NCBI RefSeq assembly: GCF_030389965.1
Contig: NZ_CP128399.1
Coordinates: 806,001 to 870,000, forward strand
From: Candidatus Chlorohelix allophototropha
GTDB lineage: Bacteria > Chloroflexota > Chloroflexia > Chloroheliales > Chloroheliaceae
Reading direction: 5' to 3'
Length of the DNA stretch: 64,000 bases
Shown: positions 44,712 through 53,576 of the stretch, piece after piece
Position numbering within the stretch: the stretch's first letter is position 1
How the letters are laid out: every line of letters begins with the position of its first letter
Position numbers and translations under genes: made by a program
The notes under the pieces: model-generated
Databases searched by the model: none
Told to the model about the DNA's origin: nothing
The model's input: the letters and a program-made list of their open reading frames with translations, nothing else

Positions 44712-47220
44712 GCAGCGTATAACTGAATTGTCGCCCACTAAACGCGCAGTGTTGTTGCGCCGCCTTCAGCGGTTAGTGGGCGCTGCAGATAATAATAAAA
44801 TTACTCCCAGAGGTCGGGATTCTAATATTTTCCCGCTTTCTTTCAGCCAGCAACGTTTGTGGTTTTTAGACCAACTAGAGCCGGGAAACCCCACCTTTAA
44901 TGTGCCGTTGGCGGTGCGTCTTTCACAAACTCTTAATGAAGAAGCCTTTGTCAGAAGCCTTAATGCAGTGGTGGCACGCCACGAGGTTTTACGTAGTAAC
45001 TTCGTTGTAAGGGAAGGACACCCGGTTCAGGTGATTGCTACCGCTCAGTCTGTCCCTTTTATCATAGAAGATTTGCGTACTCTTTCGGCGGAAGCGCGAG
45101 AAGCCCGCGTTAATGCGCTTGCGCTTGAGGAAGCTCAATACCGTTTTGACTTGGCGCAAGGTTCACTATTGCGGGCGCGATTATTGCGAATCGGCGTGGC
45201 TGAATACGTTTTCTTGCTCACGCTGCACCATATCATCTCGGATGGTTGGTCAATGGGATTGCTGCTTAATGAGTTGGTTACATACTATCGGGGCTTTTGC
45301 AATGGGCAATCGGTCAATTTACCGACGCTTGAAGTGCAATATGCCGATTACGCACTGTGGCAGAGAGAATGGATGTCTGGAACAGTACAGGCGCGGCAAT
45401 TGGCATACTGGAAAAAACAGCTTCAGGACGCGCCTTCACTTCTAAAATTACCGCTTGACCATCCCCGCCGCGAAGTAGAGCAATTTCGGGGCGCAACCGT
45501 TTACTTTAAGCTACCTGCACCGCTTACCCAACGCTTGAAAGAAGTGAGTCGGGAGCAGAATATAACGCTCTATATGTTATTGCTGGCAGCTTACCAGATA
45601 TTGCTATATCGCATTTCCGGGCAGCGAGATATTCTGGTAGGTACGCCGGTGGCAGGTCGCAACAAGGCAGAAACAGAGGATTTAATCGGTTTCTTTGTTA
45701 ATACGCTGGTAATGCGTACAAACTTCTCCGGGCGAGAAACTTTCAAAGAGCTATTATTGCAAGTCAGGAAAACGGCGTTGGAAGCATACGCAAATCAGGA
45801 TTTGCCTTTTGAAAAACTGGTAGAAGCGCTTCAACCCGAACGTTCTTTAAGTTATAGCCCGCTATTTCAGGTGATGTTTACCTTCTTTAACGAACCTACC
45901 CGGCGCAAACTGCGCGATACCGGGTTTGAGTGGAGCGCGTTAGAAATAGATCGGGGGCTTTCTAACCGCGACCTTACCCTGCGAATGGAAGAATTAGATA
46001 ATGTTCTGGTGGGACATCTCGAATATAATGTTGACCTTTTTGAAAACAGCACAATCCGGCGATTTATCGCGCAATTTGAAAGGTTATTGGTGCAATTGAT
46101 GGAACATCCTGATGCTAGAATTGCAGACCTTGATTTGCTTTCGGAGGAAGAAAAGCAGGCAATAGCAAAAGCCGGGCAAACTCAGGAGAAATCCAGCCGC
46201 GACAAATTTAAACAATTTCTCGGTAAACGCCCCGGTGGTCTAAACCTTTCTCAGCCTGAACTGGTGAAAATCGGAAGCCTTTCACTGGATATGACATTCC
46301 CTTTGCTGATTCAACCTAGCGTTACTGAGGTGTCATTGGTTACGTGGGCAGAGAAAAACCTTGAATTTATACAAACCAATCTTGATAAATATGGCGCAAT
46401 TCTATGGCGCAATTTCCCTGTGAATGACCCCGCAGAGTTTGAGGGATTTGCCAGAGTTATTGCGCCTGAGTTATTGGATTACGTGGAACGCTCTACTCCC
46501 AGAAATCTGGTACAGGGCAAGGTTTTCACTTCAACCTCGTACCCACCAGACCAGTATATTATGTTACACAATGAAGTTTCCTATTCGCATTGCTGGCCCA
46601 TAAAGCTTTGGTTCTACTGCCAACATGCCCCTTCACAAGGGGGCGCTACGCCTTTGGCAGATAGTCGGCTTGTTTATCAACGCCTTGACCCGACTCTAAA
46701 GGAGAAATTCATCAGCAAGCGGGTAATGTATGTCCGAAACTATGGTGAAGGGGTGGACTTGCCTTGGCAGGAAGTTTATCAGACCAATGACCCCGCCGAA
46801 GTTGAAAAATATTGTCGTGATGCCGGGATTGAATTTGAATGGAAATCAGGCAACCGCCTCAGAACTCGTCAGGTACGGCAGGCAGTAGCCCAACACCCGC
46901 GCACCGGAGAAATGGTGTGGTTTAATTCAGCCCACATGTTTCATGTTGCAGCCCATACGCCGGAGGTACGCGACTCGTTGTTGGCAATTTTTGCGCCGGA
47001 AGATTTGCCTCGAAATGTGTATTTTGGGGATGGTACTCCTATTGAGAATGACGAGATAGCCCATATAAGACAAATTTACCGCGAATGTGCTATAAGCTTC
47101 CCTTGGCAAACCGGAGATATTATGTTGGTTGATAATATGCTTTTAGCACATGGACGTGCGCCTTTTTCAGGAGAACGCAGTGTGCTGGTAGCAATGGCAG
47201 AGCCATATAGCCTGTTGTAG
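44695..47220 (+). CDS. condensation domain fused to TauD/SyrP-like dioxygenase
   Basis: In this 841-residue protein, residues about 42-482 form a condensation domain with an intact LHHIISDGWS. Residues about 516-840 form a TauD/TfdA-type Fe(II)/2-oxoglutarate oxygenase related to SyrP. The metal ligands are His625 and Glu627 in LHNEVSYS and His819 in LLAHGRAPF; the co-substrate Arg is about 828 in GERSVLVAM. SyrP-type enzymes hydroxylate a carrier-bound amino acid, usually at the beta position. No A or T domain is present, so it must act on carriers of the flanking synthetases. The ATG at 44695 overlaps the upstream gene. Confidence 0.92.
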   Translation: MNKSIEQRITELSPTKRAVLLRRLQRLVGAADNNKITPRGRDSNIFPLSFSQQRLWFLDQLEPGNPTFNVPLAVRLSQTLNEEAFVRSLNAVVARHEVLRSNFVVREGHPVQVIATAQSVPFIIEDLRTLSAEAREARVNALALEEAQYRFDLAQGSLLRARLLRIGVAEYVFLLTLHHIISDGWSMGLLLNELVTYYRGFCNGQSVNLPTLEVQYADYALWQREWMSGTVQARQLAYWKKQLQDAPSLLKLPLDHPRREVEQFRGATVYFKLPAPLTQRLKEVSREQNITLYMLLLAAYQILLYRISGQRDILVGTPVAGRNKAETEDLIGFFVNTLVMRTNFSGRETFKELLLQVRKTALEAYANQDLPFEKLVEALQPERSLSYSPLFQVMFTFFNEPTRRKLRDTGFEWSALEIDRGLSNRDLTLRMEELDNVLVGHLEYNVDLFENSTIRRFIAQFERLLVQLMEHPDARIADLDLLSEEEKQAIAKAGQTQEKSSRDKFKQFLGKRPGGLNLSQPELVKIGSLSLDMTFPLLIQPSVTEVSLVTWAEKNLEFIQTNLDKYGAILWRNFPVNDPAEFEGFARVIAPELLDYVERSTPRNLVQGKVFTSTSYPPDQYIMLHNEVSYSHCWPIKLWFYCQHAPSQGGATPLADSRLVYQRLDPTLKEKFISKRVMYVRNYGEGVDLPWQEVYQTNDPAEVEKYCRDAGIEFEWKSGNRLRTRQVRQAVAQHPRTGEMVWFNSAHMFHVAAHTPEVRDSLLAIFAPEDLPRNVYFGDGTPIENDEIAHIRQIYRECAISFPWQTGDIMLVDNMLLAHGRAPFSGERSVLVAMAEPYSLL

Positions 47221-47240
47221 AGTAGCAGAGAGGATAAGCC

Positions 47241-50200
47241 TTGAACATAGAGCGAAGCGGGGAAAATATTTCCTCCGGCGATAAAATGAAACTGCTCTCC
47301 TTGCTGCTTGAGCAGGATGGGCTGAAGCGGGAAGAAGAATCCCGTATTGTTCCTCGGCAGGGTGTTACTAATCCTCCTCTTTCACTCATGCAAGAGCGTC
47401 TGTGGTTTTTGGAACAACTGGGAGGCTTGGGGGCAACTTATAATATTCCGGCAATTGCACGGCTAACCGGGCGCGTATCGGAAGAAGCCTTAGCTGTTAC
47501 TTTTCAGGAAATCGTTCGCCGCCACGAGGTTTTACGCACCACCTTTTCTAGTGAATCCGGCAGACCAGTACAGGTTATACACCCATCGTCCGGTTTCCAG
47601 TTGGAAAAGGTGGATTTGACCGGATTCCCTGAACAGGCACGCGAGGTGGAAGCGTGGAAAATAGCCAAAGAAGAAGCAACCCGCACATTTGATTTGCAAA
47701 ACGGTTCACTTTTTAGGGTTAAACTGCTCCGTTTACACTCACAGGATTATTTTTTGCTTATGACCATGCATCATATTGTCGGCGATGCTTGGTCGCGCTA
47801 CGTGCTTATCCGGGAAATCACCTTGCTCTACCGCGCTTATGCGGGAGGTGAAGTTTCACCCTTGCCAGAACCACCCATCCAGTATGCCGATTATGCAATC
47901 TGGCAAAGACATTGGTTCAGTGAAGAAAAACACAGTGTTCAGCTTGAATACTGGCGCAATAAACTTCAAGGCGCACCCTCAATTCTGCAATTTCCCACCG
48001 ACCGCCCCAGACCGCCGATTCGCTCCTATCGGGGCGGTAGGGTAAATATCGTTTTTCCGTTAGAGCTACAAACTGCCTTAAATAACCTGAGCAGGCAACA
48101 AAACGCTACTATCTTCATGACTTTGCTGGCGGCTTTTCAGGTGTTGCTATGCCGTTACAGCGGGCAAGATGATATTGTAATCGGTTCGCCCATTGCCAAC
48201 CGCACTCGCCTTGAAACTGAGAATCTTATAGGTTTTTTCGTGAATACGCTGGTGTTGCGTGGCAACCTGTCCGGCAACCCTACTTTTCTGGAACTGTTGC
48301 ACCGCACTTCTGAAACAGCATTAGAGGCTTATGCTCATCAGGAGTTGCCCTTTGAAAAGCTAGTTGAGGAATTGCACCCTTCCCGCGATTTGAGCTATCA
48401 GCCTTTGTTTCAGGTAATGTTTGTTTTACAAAATGCCCCGGTAGAGCCTGTGATTATGCCCGATTTGGTTATCCAGCCCTTATCCATTGACAATAACACC
48501 GCTAAGTTCGATCTGCTGCTTGACCTAGCCGAAACCGAGCAAGGTTTGAAAGGTTATCTGGAATACAGTAGCGATTTGTTTGATGAATCCAGCATCAAGA
48601 ATTTGCTTGAGCATTTTAAAATCTTGCTAGAAGGAATTGTAGCCAACCCAAACCGCAGAATCGGCGAATTGCCGCTCTTACCACCGCAAGAATATAATCG
48701 CCAAATTCTGGAGTGGAATAATACCAAAGAGTCTTTTCCTCTTGACGCTTGCTTTCACCACCTCTTTTCCGAGCAAACTGCCCGTTCGCCTCAAAGTATT
48801 GCGCTGATCTTTGAGAATCAGCAACTTACCTATGCCGAACTTGAAGCGCGTTCCAATCAACTTGGACACTATCTGCAAACGTTGGGAGTGAGCGCGGAGG
48901 TAGTAGTGGGGTTATGCGTGGAACGCTCTCTCGAAATGGTTATCGGGCTATTGGGTATTCTCAAAGCGGGTGGCGCGTATGCTCCGCTTGACCCTGCCTA
49001 CCCTCAGCATCGTATTGAGATTATGCTGGAAGACAGCCATGCCCCAATTTTATTAACCCAAAGCCATCTTCAAAATTTGATGCCATCACATGGCGCGCAG
49101 GTTATTTATCTCGATCAGGATTGGTCTAAGATTGCAGAGTATCCGCAAACGCCTCCCCCTGATTATTGTACTCCTGATAATCTGGCTTATGTGGTTTTTA
49201 CTTCCGGCTCTACCGGAAGACCCAAAGGCATATTGGCGCATCATCGCGGTTCGCTTAATCATCTGCTTTATACCCGCCGAGCGTATAATATTTCTCCAGC
49301 GGATACGATTTTACAGAATGCCTCGTTGGTTTCGGATGCCTCGATAGAAGACCTTATCGGTACGCTTATAGCTGGGTGCAAGGTGGTACTGGTTAGCTCT
49401 AGCGATGCCAAAGACCCATCCGCGCTGGTTAGAACAATTGATGAGCAAGCGGTTACAGCGTTGCTGGCAACCACTCCCCGCTTTTTAGGTCAATTGGTAG
49501 AAGCGGCAGAACGGGTTGGTTATCATAGCCACTCTTTAAGGCTCATTTTTGTAAATGGTGAAGCGCTATATCATCAGGAATGTCAGGCAGTACAGCGCGT
49601 TTTTGGCAAACAAGTTTTGGTAGTAAACCAATACGGTCCGACCGAAGGGGCTATAACCTGTAGCGATTACCGCGTGACTAGCACAAACCCAGAGCAGGGC
49701 GCGGTGTCATTGGGACGACCGATTTCAAACACCGAATTTTATCTGCTAGATAATAATTACCAGCCTGTGCCATTAGGAGTTGTAGGGGAAATTTTTATCG
49801 GTGGAGTTGGGTTAGCGCGTGGTTATATCGGGCGACCCGACCTAAGCGCAGAGCGTTTCGTGCCGCATCCCTTTAGCATAATTCCGGGAGCGCGTTTATA
49901 TCGCACCGGAGATTTGGCACGTCTAAACCCGAAAGGTTCTTTTGAGTATGTAGGTCGAGCAGACCATCAAGTAAAGGTGCGAGGCTATCGGGTTGAACCG
50001 GGCGAGATAGAAGCGGCTTTAGCGGCATATTCTAAGGTTTCGCAATGTGCGATATTGGCGCGGGAGGACATACCGGGCGATAAACGCTTGGTTGGTTATC
50101 TGGTGGCAAAAGGTGTTCAACCGGAAGTTGAGGAATTAAGGGAATATTTGAAAAGTCAGCTTCCAAGTTACATGATACCTTCATCTTTTATCATGCTAGA

Positions 50201-51752
50201 TTCTTTCCCACTTACTCCTAACGGCAAGGTTGATAGAAAAGCGTTACCTGCTCCGGGACAATTTCGCCCCAACTTGAGGCAAAGTTATAATGCCCCGCGC
50301 AATGAGTTGGAAGAAAAGTTGGTTAGCCTGTGGGCTGAGGCGTTGTCGCTAGAAGAAGTCGGTATTTACGACAATTTCTTTGAGTTGGGTGGTCACTCCC
50401 TCTTGGCAATGCAATTGACCTCTCGTATATCCGGCACAATTGGAAAAGAGGTTTCGGTAAAATTGCTGTTTTTGTACCCAACTATCGCCAGTATGGCTGT
50501 TGCTCTGGCAAATACTACTCCGGCGGAGGTAAGCGGTTTAAGTATCGTACCCCCGAAACAAGCGGATACGTCCCATCTAACTATTGAGCGGCTTCCCTTA
50601 TTGCCAAGAGTTTTGAGCGGGGAAATTGCTCCGGCGCAGTCGGCGGCATTGTCATACCTACCCTCGGATTTACTAAAATTAACCGGGCTTGCCACTGCCG
50701 ATATTTTACAAAATTGGTTCGAGCAGCGCCCTATCCTAAACGGATTTATGAATACCCCTGCCGGGAGGATTGCGCTCATTTTGCTGCCGATTTTTGGTAC
50801 TGATTTATACAATGACCAACCGGGTTTGTTGAAAATGATAGGGGAAGGTGTTCAACTTGCCGGACAAGTAGGCGCGAAAACCGTTTCTCTAACCGGACTC
50901 CTGCCATCTGCTACTAATTATGGTCGCGCTGTGTTGGAATCATTAGATAAAAGTGTGAACTTGCCCGCCGTAACTACCGGACATGCTACGACTGCGGCTT
51001 CGGTAGTTTTATCTCTCAAGCATATTCTTTCTGAAAGCGGGCGAGAACTACCCAACGAACGGGTAGTTTGTTTGGGTCTGGGTTCAATCGGGCTTACCGT
51101 ATTGCGCCTGATGTTGCAAGTGTTACCACATCCCCAAGAGCTTTGGCTTTGCGATTTATATAGCCGGAGAGAGCATTTGAAAAAAATAGCCCATGAAGTG
51201 GTAAATCAAAGTGGCTTTAAGGGAAATATCCGATTGTATGAATCTAGCCCTACCGTACCGGATGCAATATACGAAGCTTCCTTGATAATCGGCGCAAGCA
51301 ACGTACCGGGCATTATAGAAACTACGCGCCTCAAAGCGGGTACGCTGCTGGTAGATGATTCTGCGCCCCATTGCTTTGAGCCTGAAAAAGCCATCCGGCG
51401 ATTTGAGCAGCAAGGCGATATTCTCTTTACCGAAGGAGGGACGCTTAAAGCGCCCTTTGCAATTGCACAACAACGCTATTTGCCGGAAGCGGTAGAAGCG
51501 AGGATTCCGCCAGAGCAATTTGAGGCGATAACCGCTTATAAACCGTTCAATATTGCAGGCTGTGTTTTATCCAGTATTTTAAGTACAGACGCTGTGGGTT
51601 TAGAACCGACCATTGGCGAGATTCGAGTCGATACAGCTTTGCAACATTACAAGCGGTTGGAAGAATTAGGCTATGGCGCAGCAGAATTGCATTGCAATAA
51701 TTATGAGCTTTCCGAGGAGCGGGTCAGGGCATTTCGCGAAAATCAGGCTTAA
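47241..51752 (+). CDS. nonribosomal peptide synthetase, C-A-T with acyl-ACP-reductase-like release domain
   Basis: This is a 1503-residue NRPS. The condensation domain (about residues 44-480) has MHHIVGDAWS. The adenylation domain (about 504-1003) has FTSGSTGRPKGILAHH, NQYGPTEGAI, YRTGDLARL and NGKVDRKAL. The carrier domain (about 1017-1087) has GGHSLL. The C-terminal part (about 1107-1500) is not a thioesterase or SDR-type reductase. It has TGLLPSATNYG, TTGHATTAASVV, a Rossmann GLGSIG (about 1279-1284) and Cys about 1441 in FNIAGCVLSS, which I align with cyanobacterial acyl-ACP reductase (FACFAE). Specificity positions by eye are D-A-E-L-F-N-Q-I-T-K, unlike codes I know. The start is TTG 47241 behind GAGAGGATAAG. 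Confidence 0.9.
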   Translation: MNIERSGENISSGDKMKLLSLLLEQDGLKREEESRIVPRQGVTNPPLSLMQERLWFLEQLGGLGATYNIPAIARLTGRVSEEALAVTFQEIVRRHEVLRTTFSSESGRPVQVIHPSSGFQLEKVDLTGFPEQAREVEAWKIAKEEATRTFDLQNGSLFRVKLLRLHSQDYFLLMTMHHIVGDAWSRYVLIREITLLYRAYAGGEVSPLPEPPIQYADYAIWQRHWFSEEKHSVQLEYWRNKLQGAPSILQFPTDRPRPPIRSYRGGRVNIVFPLELQTALNNLSRQQNATIFMTLLAAFQVLLCRYSGQDDIVIGSPIANRTRLETENLIGFFVNTLVLRGNLSGNPTFLELLHRTSETALEAYAHQELPFEKLVEELHPSRDLSYQPLFQVMFVLQNAPVEPVIMPDLVIQPLSIDNNTAKFDLLLDLAETEQGLKGYLEYSSDLFDESSIKNLLEHFKILLEGIVANPNRRIGELPLLPPQEYNRQILEWNNTKESFPLDACFHHLFSEQTARSPQSIALIFENQQLTYAELEARSNQLGHYLQTLGVSAEVVVGLCVERSLEMVIGLLGILKAGGAYAPLDPAYPQHRIEIMLEDSHAPILLTQSHLQNLMPSHGAQVIYLDQDWSKIAEYPQTPPPDYCTPDNLAYVVFTSGSTGRPKGILAHHRGSLNHLLYTRRAYNISPADTILQNASLVSDASIEDLIGTLIAGCKVVLVSSSDAKDPSALVRTIDEQAVTALLATTPRFLGQLVEAAERVGYHSHSLRLIFVNGEALYHQECQAVQRVFGKQVLVVNQYGPTEGAITCSDYRVTSTNPEQGAVSLGRPISNTEFYLLDNNYQPVPLGVVGEIFIGGVGLARGYIGRPDLSAERFVPHPFSIIPGARLYRTGDLARLNPKGSFEYVGRADHQVKVRGYRVEPGEIEAALAAYSKVSQCAILAREDIPGDKRLVGYLVAKGVQPEVEELREYLKSQLPSYMIPSSFIMLDSFPLTPNGKVDRKALPAPGQFRPNLRQSYNAPRNELEEKLVSLWAEALSLEEVGIYDNFFELGGHSLLAMQLTSRISGTIGKEVSVKLLFLYPTIASMAVALANTTPAEVSGLSIVPPKQADTSHLTIERLPLLPRVLSGEIAPAQSAALSYLPSDLLKLTGLATADILQNWFEQRPILNGFMNTPAGRIALILLPIFGTDLYNDQPGLLKMIGEGVQLAGQVGAKTVSLTGLLPSATNYGRAVLESLDKSVNLPAVTTGHATTAASVVLSLKHILSESGRELPNERVVCLGLGSIGLTVLRLMLQVLPHPQELWLCDLYSRREHLKKIAHEVVNQSGFKGNIRLYESSPTVPDAIYEASLIIGASNVPGIIETTRLKAGTLLVDDSAPHCFEPEKAIRRFEQQGDILFTEGGTLKAPFAIAQQRYLPEAVEARIPPEQFEAITAYKPFNIAGCVLSSILSTDAVGLEPTIGEIRVDTALQHYKRLEELGYGAAELHCNNYELSEERVRAFRENQA

Positions 51753-53182
51753 TCGCGTAATAGGTCGAGAGATAACTCATTCAAGCGTAATTCAGGCTGG
51801 CGGACTATATGCTGTAATAAATTCTCATAATTTTGCGCCAAGCGAATTATGAAAGCATCCGAATATAAAGCTGTGGCATATTGCAACCAGCCGACCAGCC
51901 TATTGTCTCTTTCTTCCATAATCAGGTTTAAATCGAAGCGCACCAACCCAGTTTCAAATTCTAGCGGGCTTAGTCTTAGCCCTTTAATTTCCAGTCGTTC
52001 GCGAGATGGAAAATTGCTGAACTCAAAGCGAGTTTGGAAAAAGGGATGGCTGGCATTATTACCCGGTTTCAAGGCTTCCACTAGCTTCACAAAGGGCATA
52101 TCTTGATGAGCAAAGGCTTCTAGGCAAACTTTATTCATAAGGCTTAATATTTGTTTGAAGCTGGAATTACCTGAAAAATCAGCCCGGATTACCAGATTAT
52201 TGACAAAACAACCCAACAACGCTTCCGCCTCGACTGTGCTACGGTTAGCGACCGGAGTACCAAGCGCAATATCCTCTTGTCCACTATATAGATTTATAAG
52301 CGCGGCGAAGGCTGACAATAGAAGGGTAAAAAGAGTAACCCCTTCCTGTTGGCTCAGACGTTTGAGCGCGCTTGATAAGTCTTCAGAAAGTTCAAGGCTA
52401 TAGCTCTTTCCGGCATAATCTGGGTTATTTGGTCTCGCTTCTCCAGCCAATGAGGGCTGTACTTCTGGTAAACCGAATAATTGATTACTCCAATAAGCTA
52501 ATTGCTTATCAAGCTCGCCTTGTAACCAGTTACGTTGCCACAGCGTATAATCGGGATATTGTATAGGCAACTCCGGCAATGGCGAAGAATTTCCATTAGA
52601 AAAAGCGGGGTATAACACCGCCAGTTCCTTTATAAACAATCCGGTTGACCAACCGTCCGCAATAATATGGTGCACTACTAGCGCCAGCACATGGCGAGTA
52701 TCCGTATGTTTTAGCAAGGCTGCTCTTATTAATGGAACACAGTTAAGGTCAAAGAGTTTGTGAGCCTGGTGCACTGCCAGCTTTTCGGTTTCAATATACT
52801 GTTCTGCTTCATTTACCACCGACAAATCATAATAGTTAAGTTCAAATACAGGCTCAGGATTAATCTGCTGGCAAAGCGTACCATCAATTAAAGAAAAGGC
52901 GGTGCGCCATGCCGCATGCCGCCGTACTATTTCTCTCAAACTTTCTTCGAGAGAAGCTCTATTCAGCTTGCCTTCCAAAATTAGTGCGAAGGCTGAATTG
53001 TAGAAAGGGCTGTTTGGCGCTTGTTGGCAACGCTTCCAGACCCATTCTTGCGAATAGGATGCCGGTATTAGCTCGCTAGGGTTATGCTTTGGAATTGCGT
53101 CGGTAGCTGAGGAGGCTAAACCTTCGGCTTGGATAAGACGTGCCAACAAAGCTAGTTTCTCTTGGTTATCGGTTCCACTCAT
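51749..53182 (-). CDS. stand-alone condensation domain protein
   Basis: This 477-residue single NRPS condensation domain has an intact VVHHIIADGWSTG, with YSQEWVWKRCQQAPNSPFYN at the start and GTPVANRSTVEAEALLGCFV later. No other domains are present. It is convergent with the preceding NRPS gene, and their ends overlap by 4 bases. Free-standing condensation proteins can release, cyclise or amidate carrier-bound intermediates. Here it could join an amine to the chain or offload it, but which is not visible from the sequence. Confidence 0.9.
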   Translation of the reverse strand: MSGTDNQEKLALLARLIQAEGLASSATDAIPKHNPSELIPASYSQEWVWKRCQQAPNSPFYNSAFALILEGKLNRASLEESLREIVRRHAAWRTAFSLIDGTLCQQINPEPVFELNYYDLSVVNEAEQYIETEKLAVHQAHKLFDLNCVPLIRAALLKHTDTRHVLALVVHHIIADGWSTGLFIKELAVLYPAFSNGNSSPLPELPIQYPDYTLWQRNWLQGELDKQLAYWSNQLFGLPEVQPSLAGEARPNNPDYAGKSYSLELSEDLSSALKRLSQQEGVTLFTLLLSAFAALINLYSGQEDIALGTPVANRSTVEAEALLGCFVNNLVIRADFSGNSSFKQILSLMNKVCLEAFAHQDMPFVKLVEALKPGNNASHPFFQTRFEFSNFPSRERLEIKGLRLSPLEFETGLVRFDLNLIMEERDNRLVGWLQYATALYSDAFIIRLAQNYENLLQHIVRQPELRLNELSLDLLRD

Positions 53183-53237
53183 CTCTGCGCTACCTTTGCA
53201 CTTTTAAACTTAAGAATTGCATAAATATTTCACAAAG

Positions 53238-53435
53238 TTAGGCGGCGATACAAGCTAAAAGTTGGTCAAGAGGAACACCAGCCAAAGCTTGTTGATAAGC
53301 CCATTCACCCTGACCTCGGTGCGCCTCCCGTGCTACCACCTGTCCTAAGCTGACCAACCCCTTTTCCTCTTCAGTGTACTGAGTAATAAAATCTTTGAAA
53401 TTATCTTTGGAGCCTTTTAGCCTCAAAATTAGCAT
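53238..53435 (-). CDS. 65-residue protein of unknown function next to NRPS genes
   Basis: This short ORF ends 56 bases before the stand-alone condensation gene on the same strand. It starts MLILRLKGSKDNFKDFITQY and ends in an amphipathic stretch (WAYQQALAGVPLDQLLACIA). Residue use looks protein-like (balanced charge, helical), but no ribosome site is clear. It is not an MbtH protein (no NxEGQ-type motifs). It could be a small NRPS accessory protein or a peptide precursor; neither is supported further. Confidence 0.45.
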   Translation of the reverse strand: MLILRLKGSKDNFKDFITQYTEEEKGLVSLGQVVAREAHRGQGEWAYQQALAGVPLDQLLACIAA

Positions 53436-53487
53436 ATCATTTGTACTGCACAGAGTATGTAGAAAACCCTCATCTTAAGTTTTGACA

Positions 53488-53501
53488 ATGGTGTCCACCA
53501 T
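53488..53501. promoter_or_regulatory. short dyad ATGGTG-TC-CACCAT
   Basis: Two 6-base arms are inverted around TC, between lysA and the small ORF. TTGACA abuts it on the left (53482-53487) on the + strand, yet no + gene follows for 3 kb. It is a possible operator; the regulator is unknown. Confidence 0.3.
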
Positions 53502-53576
53502 AGACTATCCTTTGCCGCCTGCTATTAACACTTATTATTGTGTAAAGCCGCGCTTAGAAGTAAACTATAATCTAGC

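Noticed and set aside
53482-53506. Plus-strand promoter TTGACA-N18-TATCCT
   Set aside because: It would transcribe only antisense to lysA, with no + gene for 3 kb. Probably fortuitous.
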